The notes under the pieces: model-generated
The model's database searches: none
Told to the model about the DNA's origin: nothing
The model's input: the letters and a program-made list of their open reading frames with translations, nothing else
In this document: piece by piece, positions 1 through 14,234 of the stretch
Layout: every line of letters starts with the position of its first letter
Numbering within the stretch: position 1 is the first letter of the stretch
Position numbers and translations under genes: made by a program
Origin: Aptenodytes patagonicus
Lineage: Eukaryota; Chordata; Aves; Sphenisciformes; Spheniscidae
Assembly (NCBI RefSeq): GCF_965638725.1
Contig: NC_134950.1
Coordinates: 137,631,636 to 137,695,635, forward strand
Direction of reading: 5' to 3'
Length of the DNA stretch: 64,000 bases

Positions 1-3000
1 CTTTCCTGAGGACTCTTATACTACTATTAAACTGATATAAGCAGTGCTGCTAGGAGTGGTGGTGTTGAGGAAACACCACAATTTTGAACATGATTTTGTT
101 CAAATCAGGCAACGTTGAATACTGGCCACCAGGAGTTTCTTTACTCTAGGTCTCTCAACTAGTCACTCCACCAGAAGCAGTGATCTGGGATATGTCAAAG
201 TCCTGGAATGGATCTTCACCTCCACGCAAGTAGAAATTTACTTATTAACTTATTGCATACTCCCTTGTAAAAACCATTCTTTAAAAAATAACTCAACAGA
301 ATACATCTATCATGAACTGATGAGTAAGCCTATGACTGGTGCATTAAAATGTGTCATTCAGGTCATGCCATCTGGGAATACATGGGCCCTTCTAATAGAA
401 AAAATTAAGGTATTCTAAGGGCATTTAATTTTAAAAGAATATAATTTAAAACTCAAGACATTTTAAGACATTACAGATACTTTTAAAGTAGAAAATAATA
501 TTGTTTTCATGCAGCATCTCCTGAGATAGACATATCCCTTCCATATCTTTGCTGAAGCCATTTACTAGTTTATTGTTTGACACACAAGAATACAGTCATA
601 CAAAGGTTTCAGTCATTAGATGGCTTTAATCATGTCACCTGAGCTTATTGCTTCAGTTACCAAAGCTGGAAACTATATAGTTATTACTTTGTACTTACCT
701 CAGGAAAGCTTTGTGAAGAGTCAGTTACTGTCTGTTGAGTTTTAAGAACATACAATCCCATTATCATTTCACCTAAGTGGCCGATTCTTTGTTATTGTTG
801 CTGTTATAGAGTTGGCCCTTTATCAACTATTTTGATGACACTCTTGCTTCTGCGTGCTCTGAATGATCTAGCACAGCTTTCCATGCTCATTGAAATGTTA
901 TAAGGGGTTATATAATAAATACAGACATAGCTCTTCTCTACAGCAAGACCATATAAAGAACTTTCTATTTTTCACCTTCGCTTAGCCATTTACTCCATCT
1001 CCTTTTGACAGTTTGCTACTCCTGCACACCTATGCAAATGTTTTCAGATGTACATGGTAAACTGGATCAGTTTATGCCCCTGCTTTTTTAGGCCCAGGTC
1101 ATTTCCCTGATCCACCTTACAGTGCAGCCCCACAAGCCAATGAATTAGCAGAGAGTCAAATGGGCAGCAAACCAAGGGGGTGGGAGGAGGGTATGAGAAA
1201 GCATCAGGGAGGAAACCTCTTAAACTCGTTTACCTGCAAGAGAAAATGCTAGCAGAGCTAAATCACAAGATTTAAAACTTTCCTTGTCAACCTGCAGGGG
1301 GAATGTTTTTTATAGGATAACTGTTTGTACTTAACTTGGTTAGAAAGTAATAACTGTATGCTTTGCACCCACCTTTAAATACATGTTTTAGAGATAAACC
1401 CTCATAAAATATCTGAAGAACATCAGCATTTCAACAGTATCTTTAAAAGTCAAGAAAATGTTAGATAACAGTCCTGAGCGGTGGGGAAATTTGTTGAGGA
1501 CTGATTTCTGAGGCACTATGTCAGTGATTTGCAGAGCTTACCTGCAGGGTAGGACTTCAGATCAAACTCAGAAAGGAACCTTGAAAGACAACATGAATAA
1601 AAGGCAGGCTTGCCCTCAGACTGATGTTCTATGCAGGAGAGGGAAAAACATTAAGACAGGAGTCTTACTTAAAGTTTGGATCCCAGATAATGGCTGACAG
1701 CTTAACAATTTTTTAAGTGAATGAAACTGAGTGTTTCCTTGGAGCTTATGAACAGGTGTGGCTCAAGTTTGACTTTTCAAGTGTTTGTTTCAGAATATAA
1801 GAACAATGTTTACACTTTGCAGCTTATAAAATATATTCTCGTTTTCCTTTGTATTCCCATATAACAGTAATCTAGTCATCTGAATACACCTAGCAGACTT
1901 TCCAACACTTTTCTTCAGGGCTGTCATCTTCCTTTTGTAAGATTCAAAATCCTCAAACTGGATCAAGCTACTGAAGAGTTTTTTGAACACTCCTTTGCTA
2001 AGCTGTCAAGGCTAGTGTGGGACAGGTTGGTGTGCAGTGAGAAAATGAGGACAGGTCTTGGATCCAAAGGCACATAAATGAGAGTCTCCTCAGAACTGGA
2101 ACCCACCTAACTACTCTGCTCCTGCCTGTTATGTCTTCTCTTTCATATTATTTTTTATTCACTGTACCACTTGAAGGTCACCCAAGGTGAGAAGATTGAA
2201 TGTGCAAGTTTGGAAGTTTGTTGGATCATTGAAGGAAAGATGCAGAATAGGACACATCCCATTGAAAGTTACAATGAAGACAGTGAGAAAATATATACTA
2301 TGAATGCCACCTATTAATCAGGAGAAAGTGTGTAAATATTTTAAGGGACAGATAGGAAGGAATATAAATGAGAAAAGGAAACAGTGAGACAGTTGTAAAG
2401 TGGTTCAATGAACATGTCTGGCCGAAGCAGATGGCAGAGCAGAAATTTCTGAAGTGTTTCTGTAACGTGGTATTATTCTGACTAGGACATTATCAGAAGC
2501 ATGACAATAACATAATGCAGTCCTGTGCAGTCCTGGGGAGGAACAGGGCCTTGCTCAGCCTTGGTACCATTACATGCTGCCTCACAGTGTTCCATTACAA
2601 GAAAGAGCGGAAATTCATTAAAACACATGGTGGTCCAAAATGTGCACAGAAGGCAGTCACAGAAGGAGTTACTTTTATTAGGAGTAAAATTTTCTGTGTA
2701 ATATAATATTTCCCAGCCTCACTACCAAAAGGGCAAGAAGAATCTAAATGGAAAATGTAACTGCATTCAGTGTGCCACATTTGTGTGCACATGCATACAC
2801 ACACTCACTCATTACATACACAGAAAATAGGGGAAAGAGGTTAACACATGGGAAATATACTATATAAAAAGCTTATTAGCAAGGGCTACTCAACATCTGT
2901 GGAAAAGTTGACAAATTCTGTAATAAAGGTTCTATTTTATTAAAAGTTGTTGGGTTTTTTTTAATTTGCAAGCAGCTCCTTGGGATTATTTAACAGCGTA

Positions 3001-5655
3001 AGAGAGCCATTGCATTGGCGAGTATAAATATTTCAAAACAGGGGCTACAATAGAAGATAAAGGATATAAAGGGTTGCATCCTGGTGCTACTCATTTTAGT
3101 ATGCACATTCTTACTGGCTTCAGCCACAGCAGTTTTGACTACACAGACATCCATTCCTCACACTGAATCAGTGAGTCCTTTTTCCTCTCTAGTTCATTTT
3201 ACCTCCTTGTCAACAAAATTGGCTCAGGAGTGTCAGGTTGTGGCATTACAATCATGGCAAGCTCCATACTGTTCCCTGCTGTTCCCTACAATGTTTCCTC
3301 CGCAGCATTGTTTAAAAATGTCCATAGATTTCTGATTGCTCATCACAACCCATTTTTACCATTTCTGTATCAATTTCCTAAGTTCAGCAGCTGCATCATT
3401 CCACCAGCAATTCTCTGAGCCCTGGAAGTAACTTGTTCATTTTTTTAATTAATAAGGGGTTTTTTGCATTCAAATTGTTCGGATGGAAAAGTAATGGTGG
3501 AATTTGTGATAATCAATGTTTATAAGGAAGTTGAAGAGACTGTTAATCATGTTTTTCAGTACACGCTTGCTTAGTTTTATCTTTTTATTTTACAAGTGAG
3601 TAGTACGTATACTGACAATTAAAAATCCTGCATAGTCAGATTGCTTGGCATTCATCCGCTTTCCAATATAACCCACAACCTCAAAGGCAAATAATTACCC
3701 TGAGCAGCAAATCACATAGTTTTAATGCAACTCTGGCATTGCTGGAAAGCAAATTTGGCAGTGAACTGATTTACTGTTTCATAAAGTCCCAGAAGATCCC
3801 CAGGTATGTGTGTGCTTCATTATTCATAGAACTTTTCCTTTGACAGATTTGAATGGTAATGCAGTTTTTTGTAGGTCCAGGGTTGCTTTTGAGTTCATGT
3901 TTGCAAATTTGCAGTCTGGCCTTTGTTAATAGATTTATGATAAGCTTTTTGTCCAGCATAAATATGATATTCAGTGTGCACATTTTTATATACCAATGAC
4001 TGAACTATTTTAGCAGATAGGTTTTCTTTAGATTTTATCTCTTATTCACCCATGTACCCCATAACAGTCTACTTTCCACCAAAACCATGTTTAATGTTTC
4101 ATTGAGATACTTCTATGTGTTGAAAGCTTTGTTACACAGGAGAGTTTCAGGCCAGTCATTAGTTAAAGCCCTGCAGAAATACTGCCTGGGTGTAGGACAT
4201 ATTTCAAGTTCTTTATCTATAGCGTTCTGTTAGTGAAAGTGATCCTATCTCCTCATGGCTGTTTCTGTTTTGTTATCTTCCTGAGGAAAGGATAAAGGTC
4301 TTTTATATTTGCTGGTGGAAAGGACAGTGAAGAGGCTGAGTGACTGCAAAATACAATAGTTCAATTTGCACCAATACAGCGACGTGGTGCTTTTGAATTA
4401 GAGCGCAGAAGCCTGAAGGCTCTTCTTTCAGGGTCCATTGCGGTATCTGGAAGAAAACTAAAATTCGTGTCTTCTCCCATCAAAGTCAAAAGACTACTTA
4501 CTTGTAAAGCTCTTTATTATAAGAACTCCATCCCACCTGACTGCTTACCCTAAGACAATGAAATAGAGACTCTTCTGTCAAGAGAAGAATATTTGAAATA
4601 TGAATAGACCTGCTGGCTGCCTTTACAAATAAAGCAAAGAATTTTTGTGTGCTAAGAGAAGTAATACTGTGACCGTCACAAATTGTGGAATGAACTCTAG
4701 ATAGGAGTGTCAAACTTCTCTCTATTCAAGATGAGATCTTTGTAACCCAACTTAGGGGGACAGGTAATTACTTTTCAGCCACTGAGATCATTATTTCACA
4801 GACTATGATTTTCACAAAATAATAATTTTTTTTTTTAAAAAAGGCTCTAATCTAACAAAGAACTTGAGCTTATGAATTTGAAATGTCTTGTTGATTTGAA
4901 GACAATGAATGAAATAATGATACCAGTGAAGTCAATAACAAATATTGTCTCATGCTAAAAGTGTTGGACTGAGCTTTGTGTTGGTGAGCTGTTTGTCAAG
5001 AACATTTTAAGCAATTGATACCAAAAAGCTTTTTTGCCATCCTAGATAGTCTTCCTGAATTGATGATATTTTTTAACGTTCTGCCAGGATTCCGTTTTCA
5101 AGCTACAAGGCATATAAAACATCTAAATGCACAATTAATCAGCAAATGGCATGTTAATTCCCTGTCCCTACCCCCTACCAGTGGAACTTTTATTGATATA
5201 TTCATTGGTAGCATTTCTTTGCTGTATTTATTTGCCATCACTTTGCTTCCCTGACTTCAAAGACAGAGGGGTAGAAGGGTTTTCATCATTCTTTTCTCAG
5301 AGCTGAGCACAGGAAATGGGGGATCTGTGCATTTTATCAACTTGGTGTCTGTGTCACTATGGCACTGGGGGAGGAAGAAATGCTGTGATATCTAAACCTG
5401 AAAGTCCTAGACAAGTAGATGAGCCAAGAAAGGATAACTAAGAATTCATCCTAAAATGAAAGTTTGCTTTTCATTATGATTGTGTTGGGGAGAGGGGGAG
5501 AATTGAAGTTTGCTATAAGACTCCAGGCTACAAACTATTACAGCGGTGCATCTGGAGTCTGATTCAGCTCCCACTGAAATCAGTGAAAGGAGTTTTGACA
5601 TTGGCTTTACTGGGCATAGGTTCATCATGTTCCTCGGTGATAATGTCTGTCCAAC

Positions 5656-5673
5656 TAATTAATTAATTAATTT
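5656..5673. repeat. (TTAA)n simple repeat
   Basis: A short run of TAAT/TTAA units, about four copies. It is self-complementary and AT-only. A similar tract occurs at 34,351-34,364. Confidence 0.8.
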
Positions 5674-8039
5674 AAGCTATAAGGGATGATGAGACTAATT
5701 TAGCTGTTGTGATTTTACTATGTTTCTGAATCAGAAGATACAATGAAACTGTATATGATGGTATCTCATTCACACCATTTGACTCGTGACACCAACATTC
5801 TCTAAAGTACTGCTATGTTTTAGGAGCCTATATCCCATCTTCAAAATTATATTTAGACAACTAAGAACCTAAATATGAAAAATTAAGTCAAGATACCTCC
5901 ATTGTTTGAGGGACTTGGAGTATATTTCTGTAATTTTTACTCTCTTAATTGCTGTCAGTCTCATCTCACCATGCTTTGTTTTGTTTTTTTAGTCTAAACC
6001 AAAATTAGTTATCTAGTCTCCCACAGCAGTAAATGAAGAAAGACAAGAAAATCCATGGGCATAAAATAGGCATTTAATATCGGAGAGGAAAATCTTCTTC
6101 TGGAAATAGCTATCTTTCTCTGCTAATGACTGAGGAGGTTTTGATGACTACCTTCAACCAGACAGTTAACTTCCAGACAGCTAAAATTAGAGGACATGAA
6201 ACTAAACCTTAGTGTATATGAGACGACATAATTCAGAGTTGAGTTTACCCATTTCCTGTTTTTCAAGTGATTTATATTACTCACCTAATGCCCCTTCAGC
6301 TGTGTTTGACTAGAGCAATATATTTGCCTAAAGAGGCAAGCAAGAACATTCCAAAATATATCCTGAATAGTGCTTTGCACAAAGTCCTTATTTCCTACTG
6401 TAAAATCCTGTATTTCTATATGAATTCTGACTTTGATTAGCTCTGTTTCAATATGTTTATTCTTGTAAGACATTTATACTGTATTGGGAGTCAATTTCTT
6501 ACCTTAAAAATTTTACAAAACTTGCTTGTAGATTCTTTTGTAGTTTCTTAAGGGATGAAATGAAGTAAGATTAATCTACTTTTTCTTTAGGTCACGCTTC
6601 AACAGTGGGATAAAAGCAGGTAAGGCTAATGCACATATAATAGCTTTTGGTTTCTTATAAACACTTTTTGTCAGATTCCTCTACACATTCCTGAAAGAAA
6701 TGCAAAAAAAAATCCCTTCATATTTAAATTCAATTTGCAGATTAATGGAGGTCAATTTTTAGCTAACCAGTCAGTTCATGAAAAATAAATATCCTGAGAC
6801 AGTCATCTGATATACCATCTTTTACATTGGATTATTTCTATTCTTTTCTTCACCTTGGAAACTCCAAATATTAATGTTTAATTTCCATAAATAATTTCCT
6901 TCCTCTTCATATACTCTTCAATAATTTCTTTCATCATATATTTTAGGCCAAGACTTTTTAATGACACTCAGTTTTTCCACCCTGAATATTGCCCTCCAAC
7001 ATTGCATTTCCAGGAATCTTTCCTTCAGTTATTTTCTATAGATAAAATTATGAACTTTTCGTTCTTTGGACTTATGATTCTCAGCATCATCCCTCAGAGA
7101 CTCTTTAGCAACATTTGAATATTGCACATATACATAAATAATTAATTTCCTAAATAATATTAAGGTTCCAAAGTCAAATGGTAGATTTTGGTCAGAAAAT
7201 ATATGTCTTATTGTGGAGAATTTTGTTATCCTTCAGTTTGTTCTGAAAAGTGATGAAAATTTGAAAAAATTCTCTGCAAAAGATGATTTCATCTCAGATA
7301 AGGGTGGTCTGTCTGCACACTGCTCCAAGGCTGCACACTCATTGATCCTTAAAGTCAACCTTACACAATGAACTGAGTAGTAGAGTGAAAACACAAGTGA
7401 GAGGAGTATCATTATGCCTGGTCATCAAAAATCTTTCAAAACTGGTGGAGAGAGACATGTTAGAAGAAACCATCCTCCTCCAGTGAAGTTTGTTGCTTCA
7501 AAGAATTTATATTTAAGACTGAGATGTCTGTTCATATTCCAGTTTATGTGGGCTTAAGCCCAAAGAGATTCAAATGCATATTTCACACTTAGCCACCAGG
7601 CTCCTGCAAGCAGGGTTGATCAGCCACCCTTCCTACAGGAAGCATTCCCCTATAGAAGTCAATTCAGGATTCACAGGACCGCCTAAAAGGAGTGTGACTG
7701 AGTAGTTTAATTTTTAAAGTTCTTTTCTGGTAGGCCGAGTCTTAGGTTCTGGTTCTTTCTCTCAACATTATGTATTTTGTGCAATGATCACTTCATGTAA
7801 AAACCAACAGCATTTCTCCTATTGCCACTCAGAGACAACTGTCTTTTCCCAGGCAACGCATGAGAATTGTAATGCTTAGCTCTGACTTCTTGATTCCACT
7901 ATGGAAATTGCCTACAGTTATGAGCAGCAGCCTCTGCCACATAATGCCAAAAGCTTTCAGCTGGATCTTTACCCTGGGTTAGTCATTAGCTGCCCCACTG
8001 AAATAATCTCAAGCTGATGGTAAATGTTTAACTACATGT

Positions 8040-8480
8040 TTGGGAGGTGTTTTGACATGGAGGGTGGGCTGGATCTCACACCGCTGTGGGAGGCAATACA
8101 TAGTGCCATATCCACAGGGACTGAGTCCACTTGTCCCTCAACAGTGCAAGGTTGGATGCAGAGAAGGGGCAAGGCAGCCTCCTCTCTCGCCTTTTGACCA
8201 ACCTCATTCAGAGATGGGGTGAACTGGCACGGGGAGTTGCCCCCACTAAAGGGGCAACAGCTCCTCTCCTGCCCAGCATTCTCAGGGGCTCTCAGGGTGC
8301 TGGGGCTCCCAAGGTTGGGCTAGTTCAGCTCTCCCTTGTGCAGGCTGTACCTTCACTGCTAGCCCTAGCATTAACTCTTTGGCTCTGGACAGAAACTTCA
8401 ATGTAGAGAGGTCAGGACTAAGCCAATTTGAACTTGAAACCAAGTGTTTAAATCCTGAGGGGATGCAGGGGTGGGGGGGC
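8040..8480. other. GC-richer block inside AT-rich desert
   Basis: This stretch is visibly richer in G and C than the flanking several kilobases, but has few CpG pairs, so it is not a typical CpG island. It contains a hairpin with 8-bp arms GTTGCCCC (8,236-8,243) and GGGGCAAC (8,251-8,258). Overlapping short open frames on both strands show no known domain. It could be an old repeat or retroposed fragment of different base composition. I cannot name a family. Confidence 0.4.
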
Positions 8481-10470
8481 AGGGGGTTGAAAAGACTATT
8501 GTCATATAAATACATGAAACCCCATAAAAATATTTACAAGACACAGCTAATCTCAAGATAACATTTTTTGGCCATTGTAAAACTGACTCATCAATATAAT
8601 GGAGTATATTTTTGGTTACTTTATTTTAACTTTCTTTTTTACAGTTAATATTTACCAAGTCTCTGGGGCCTAAAATTACCTCACCCTTTTGCTTCAGGTC
8701 TACAGCTGCAGTTTCTTGCCTCACCATAGAAACGCCTGGAATGCAGCGTTGTGTTTCCTTTTCTGTTAGGAAAATAAGGGAAGCTGAAGTAGCAACTACC
8801 ACCAAGAGACAAATAAATGCCTTTATAAATGACTAATTAATAACTTAAAGCCACGTTACTGGGTGGAATGTAGGTGACTTTTAGGTACTTTGATACTCCA
8901 ACAGGCAATAAGTCAGCTATAGTACCTGGTGTATCTTACTGTGTCCTCAGAATGTATGTTCATCTGGGTTTATCAGATCAACAACAGCTAAAATTAATTT
9001 TTCATAGTTAGTCTGGAGTCACTGTTTGGCTTTTCAAAGCAGCCAGTGATTATAGGGTTTTCTTTATTTGAAAGTTCAACATAAAACCTATAGGAGATTT
9101 GAATTTCAACTAGTCAAGTTGAGCCCCTAGACACTAAGGCACTCAAAATCTTGAGTTCTTTTAGAAAATCTTGGCCCTTTTTTATTTAAAGAATTCTTAA
9201 GCAGAATGAAAGCTGCATGTCTCTGAGCCAAGAATTATATCTTTTGAGCCACGCCAAGAAATGAGGTAGAAAAAGATGAAAAACCTTGTAGTCCCAGAGT
9301 TGATAGCACTTGGCTTTGAAATGGCTTCTGTGATCTTTCCCATTACAGTGCCGTATGACTGGAAGGAACTGTAAATACTGATATCCTTCAATAGTGCACA
9401 ATGACATATTTTGTTGATTCTGTTACTATACATGAAAATCACAGTAACCACAATGTCATATTCTGTATTTCTGGGATAGAGATTGCTTTTATACTTTGCA
9501 TTTGAATGCAGAAGTGTTACTAACTGCTATTTGTCTTTTGGCAACATTGCTATAATTTAAGCCTGACAAAGTTATTACCCAGTTATGAAGACAGGACTTG
9601 GACACATAGTGAGTGCTGATATCAGAGCATAGTACCATGGAAAATGAGTTTCCTAGGAACATAAAACACTGCTCATTATTTACCTAGTCTCAGAGTTTAA
9701 TATGGGACAATGACATATATTACCATATTAGTTGATCTGTAACTGTTATAACAGATTATTCTTATGAGGGTTGCTTGAAGAAAAAATGGAGAAAATAATA
9801 TTACCTATCTATGACATTATTTCACCCTAGTTAGAACTGAGCCTCTGCTTCTCTCCTGAGCATACAACCTACAGCCCTCAAAGCTAAAAAGGGTCAGTGT
9901 CAGACTGAAGAAGCGCTGCAAATGAGATCTGTATTTAGAGCTGTATAACTTACTTTAATCATAGCAGAGTCAACCCCCTCAGTGTGCAATGCAACAGAAT
10001 AAAGTCATGCAGCTAAAGCCCTCCTGCTGTTCTCCTTACCTGTGTGATGGATATTGCTGTCAATGAACAAGAACATCTGTTCTTCTTGTAATTCTGCTTT
10101 TGAACCATTGTAAATTTCCAAACCAGTATATAAAGATAAACTAAAATTGCAGTCAGGCTGGGATGGAAATTGCAGGGGTCCAAGAACTGATTCACATTCT
10201 TGTCTCAAAAGCAGCAACATCTGTCAAAGGAGCAAGACAGACAGCTGCAGACAGCAAGAGATTCTAAATTTAATCTACTACCTCACGCCTGTTAGAGTCT
10301 TTTTGTCTTTTTCTTCCCTTTTTTTTTTTCTGGGCAGAGCTTGTCTTTGGCTTTGGTTTTGGTTTGTCTTAATCAAACGCAACTCCAACAATGCAAATTC
10401 CTCTTTATTATAGTGACAGTAACTGTGGAGTAGTGGAGAAATGCATAATGGCTTGTTACGAAAACTCTTC

Positions 10471-10612
10471 ACTCTGGAAACATTCAAGGTCAGGTTGGAC
10501 AGGGCTCTGAGCAACATGATCTAGTTGAAGACAACCCTGCTCATTGCAGGGGGCATTAGACTAGATGACCTTTAAAGGTTCCTTCCAACCCAAACTATTC
10601 TATGATTCTATG
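10471..10612 (+). mobile_element. CR1 LINE, 3'-end fragment
   Basis: This is the terminal ~140 bases of a CR1 non-LTR retrotransposon. It opens with the segment usually found at the end of ORF2 (a run resembling 'ctctggaaacattcaaggtc'), continues through the conserved 3' UTR core with 'tagatgacc' and 'ttccttccaaccc', and ends in the CR1 tail TTCTATGATTCTATG. CR1 copies are typically severely 5' truncated, as here. The element is non-coding and inactive. It is more diverged than the copies at 31 and 48 kb. Confidence 0.85.
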
Positions 10613-10992
10613 AATATTAGAAAAGCTCTTTTCAGTAAATATGGATCCTTGAGCCACGAATGTCAATAGGACCATACTATTGGTCTTTTTCATTTTTATC
10701 CACCATGAAAGCTAGCATGGGAAAGTGGTTTCATAGGACAGTTGACTAGATCTCAACATTTCATTGACAGAAAGAATACAAAGGAGTTGCTTTAGCACAT
10801 CAATCTACTTAACATGTTATATCTTTATTCAGGTGGCTGGGGCAGGTAGGAGAGGAAGGAAGAACCAAGGCTAATATAGTACCAAACCAGGACCTCACAC
10901 ATAACAGCAGTAGAGTAGCTTTAGGTTTGCAAAACAAATCAGAATATAGTCGGGGGGGGTGGCTTCTTAAATTAATAATTTAATGGTAAGAA

Positions 10993-11190
10993 ATGACTGA
11001 TTGCATAAAGACAATATTAAAAATGTGGAATCAACAAGGTGGAAGAAAATTTACTGTCCCTACTGTTCAAAGCATTGAATATTACATACACACGCCAACA
11101 AATAAAGAGGTGAAGCAAGCACTGGTATCAACTTCTAAGTCAGCTGGATTGGATCACTGTTTTCACTCTGTAGTAAATATCTCATATTGA
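10993..11190 (+). mobile_element. Possible ancient LINE reverse-transcriptase scrap
   Basis: A 65-residue open frame contains the string 'EVKQALVSTSKSAGLD'. It resembles the start of the LINE reverse-transcriptase domain, where an 'EV..AL' helix is followed by 'KS.GLD..HP'. The CR1 copy at 31.1 kb shows the comparable '[12 protein letters not shown]'. The match is short and the rest of the frame shows no further RT motif, so this may be chance. A profile search against LINE RTs would decide it. Confidence 0.25.
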
Positions 11191-14100
11191 ACTTAATTAC
11201 CTACGATACCTCCAGTACTGCCAGCTACACTCTAACTCAAGTCACTCCATAACTTGCTTGCCAAAACTGTTAAAGCATTTCTTTTGTAATGTACCATATT
11301 TTAGCCGGGGGGAGGGGGTAAAGAAATCATACTATATGAAATAATGTATCTTATTTTCACACAGACTTGGACTGGAACATTCTTATTTTGGACATAAAGC
11401 ATATGATCTTATTTCCACTGGAGCTGAAAGCAAAACCAAAACAAAACCTTTCTGATTTTAATTCAAGCAGAACTTAATTCATACTTGGTGGACATGTCTA
11501 TAAATAGATATCAGCTGACTGAAGCTTTGCCACATATTACTATTCACCAGCTAATCTTGATCTTCAAAATTCCATACAGTCATTCATCCCCATCACACCT
11601 CTCTGTGGTGCTTTTTTCTACTTACTTTAGATCAAACACAAGGCAGATAATTGAAAAATTTATCCAAATAATTCAGAGGAAATGGAAGAGCCAAACACTG
11701 CAATAATATGGAGCTGGGTAAAGCCATGTTGCTCGAGACTTGCACTGGACTGTGGATTCTTCTTATCATCAGATACAAAATAAAAGCATCACCTGTTTCT
11801 TAACTCCTGTCTTGCTGTTTGGAAAGCTCAGCACTAACTACTCTTAGTCAAGCTCCTAGATTACATCCTCAGTCCCAAAACGGGTTCTTACATGTTTTTG
11901 GTGTTGCTGCCTAATCGATGGATAGACAACTCCTTCCTTGTGCAAACTCTTATTTTTACTGACATGCTTAGCTCATGAAAACGCACTGCTGGAATAGGTT
12001 TGTGATGCAAAAAGACTAACCCTGTTTCTCTCTGTGGTCCACTTTACATTGGACCCTTATCTTTGTCCCTTGTGGATCAGAATTACGATAGAGGCTTTGG
12101 TTACATGACCATTTAGCACTGGGCAATGGCCAGTATTTATCTTACAGATATGAGTTAATTAGGCCAGGAGCACAGACACGTTTCCTACACTGATTTCAGT
12201 AAGTTATCAGATTGCACAGGTAAATTAACATCCAGGAATTTCCCTATCAGAAAGTCCTATCTTAATTAATTTTCACAAGGGACCCAAGATAAGGGTGATA
12301 TGGGAAGAAAGATGCAAGAATATTTCTGAGAGGAGATCAAGGAAGGGGCCTAAGATTGAAGAAATCTTATCTCTGAATTTCTTGACCTCTTCTGGCTTAG
12401 ACTCCATTCTGAATATTTCATATTTGTAGCATTTGGGGCTCAACTTCCTCCTTTGTGCTTTCTGTTCGATAAAATGAAATAAAATAAAATAATTAGAGGA
12501 GAAAGGAAAAGAGAGAAGTTAAGCAAGGAAGAGAAAGTAGAAAGGTGGTAACTTTCTCCAGGTCCATCTCTAATAGAACCATGAGTTTCCTATTTAACTT
12601 GCAGCCCCTTTTTTTCTTTTCTCTTCTTCAAGAATTATTCAGTACATATGTAAATAGATGCATAATCAGGATAAAGGAATAAATGCAAGTCCTACTGGAC
12701 AGGATGCCCAAGCTGTAACTGATTTCAGTGAGTGTAATAGTGAATTTATCTAACATGACACTAAACAAGCCATCCTTTAAAAGTGCAAGTTTCATGCCTT
12801 TGTCTAGCTACCGTTTCAAAAAAATTATGTCAAACACATAACAAGGTGAAAAACTACATGATTATAAAACTACTGAGGTGAATTATAATAGTCTGTAGAA
12901 AACACAGGACCATGCTGGTTGGTCCTTTCCCTGGGACTGGCTGGCAGGTCTCCTGCAGCTAAAGCTTAGACCCTGTAGCTTCACCTCTGCCCACACTCCC
13001 TTGGTACAATTTCAGACAAGTTGCTTCCAAAAGCTGACATAATAAGTAAATATCAAATCCAGGCTTATTCTTAATAGTCAGACCATTACTGTTATGTCTG
13101 CAACCACCAAACAGGAGATTCTTCTCGCTCCTTATGTGGCACCTGGTCTCTTGAGACCAAGGGACAACACCAAGTAACAGCCAGTAAGCAGAATCAGGGC
13201 ACACCAACGTCAGTTCCCCTCATGGATTTTTTTCTAGAGGTTTCCACAAATCTACCACATTTCTACTGTTAGCAGTGTGGGTAATATGTCCATAACCTAG
13301 TGTTCTGACCAGCTTTGGGAAGACGAGGGTTATAATCTGAAATGCTTTGATTCAGGACAAGGAAAACTCCTTTAACATGAGTACAATCAACAGCTGGCTG
13401 CCAACAGTCAAACATGAGACTTTATAAAGTCTCACATTTTATAGGGAAGCAGAAAGCACATAGCTCTTTTGGCCTTACTGAGATGTGTAGGAGCATCTCA
13501 AACCTATGAAACAAGAGAATGAAAAATTATAGAGACCCTGTGTATTTTTGTTAGTTACTGAGTTACTTTGTGATCCAGTGCCTGCTTTATTGTCTCTGCC
13601 TATTGAGCTAAAGGGTAAGCTTGTAGTTTTTTTAACAATCATGACCTGCAGCCCAAAGGTTTTAGCCTCATGCCTCAAAAAAAGAAAGCTAAAAAAATGC
13701 TGAACACAGCTTAAGATAACACAGAAAGCAGTAAGGCTCATTTAACAGTGAAGCATCCTTCCTCAAGAGAAGTAGAAAAGGGTTAAAATGTTTCTTGATA
13801 CAAAGGAATTCAAGTGTAGCCAATTACTTTATATCAGTGGAGAATATGGTCCTGTTAAAGTCAAACAGATAGAACCTGATACGGAGAAAAACACTAAACT
13901 TACGTACAGCAGAATGTCCAAGAAAAAACTATTACAGAGAAGGCAGTAAAATTCCAGCTGATGCAATGAGCAGGAAACACTGGGTAGCAGAAAGCTGATT
14001 AAGTACATGTCAATTGGAAGACCTTTCCTCGGGCATTCAATCACACAGAGAGTCCTGGGGAAAGTCCAGAACAAGAGTTCTTCATGTGAATTGCCAGGAA

Positions 14101-14195
14101 GGGGAAAATGTACCCCTTCCTGGAAGGCATATTGTCAAAGAGTGCCAAAACTACTAGAAAAAGTAATAAAAGGGAGAAAGATAAAGAAGGAGGGG

Positions 14196-14234
14196 AAAAA
14201 AAAACAAAACCAAAACCAAAAACAAACAAATAAA
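14196..14234. repeat. A-rich low-complexity tract
   Basis: A run of (CAAAA)/(CCAAAA)-type units and poly(A). It may be a simple repeat or the remnant of a retroposed tail. No retroposed gene body was recognised upstream. Confidence 0.6.

Larger units (their letters stand above)
1..10470. other. AT-rich intergenic DNA, no gene seen
   Basis: I see no credible coding exon here. All open frames are short, mostly lack a good ATG context, overlap frames on the other strand and show no recognisable domain. The only compositional break is a GC-richer block near 8.04-8.48 kb, listed separately. A TTAA-type simple repeat lies at 5,656-5,673. By its position beside FERD3L this is probably the gene-desert side of a developmental locus, so distal enhancers may be present. 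They cannot be identified without alignment to other vertebrates. Confidence 0.7.

Noticed and set aside
3084-3335. 83-codon frame beginning with a signal-peptide-like stretch
   Set aside because: It starts at GTG, lies in AT-rich DNA and has no family resemblance. The hydrophobic start is likely chance.
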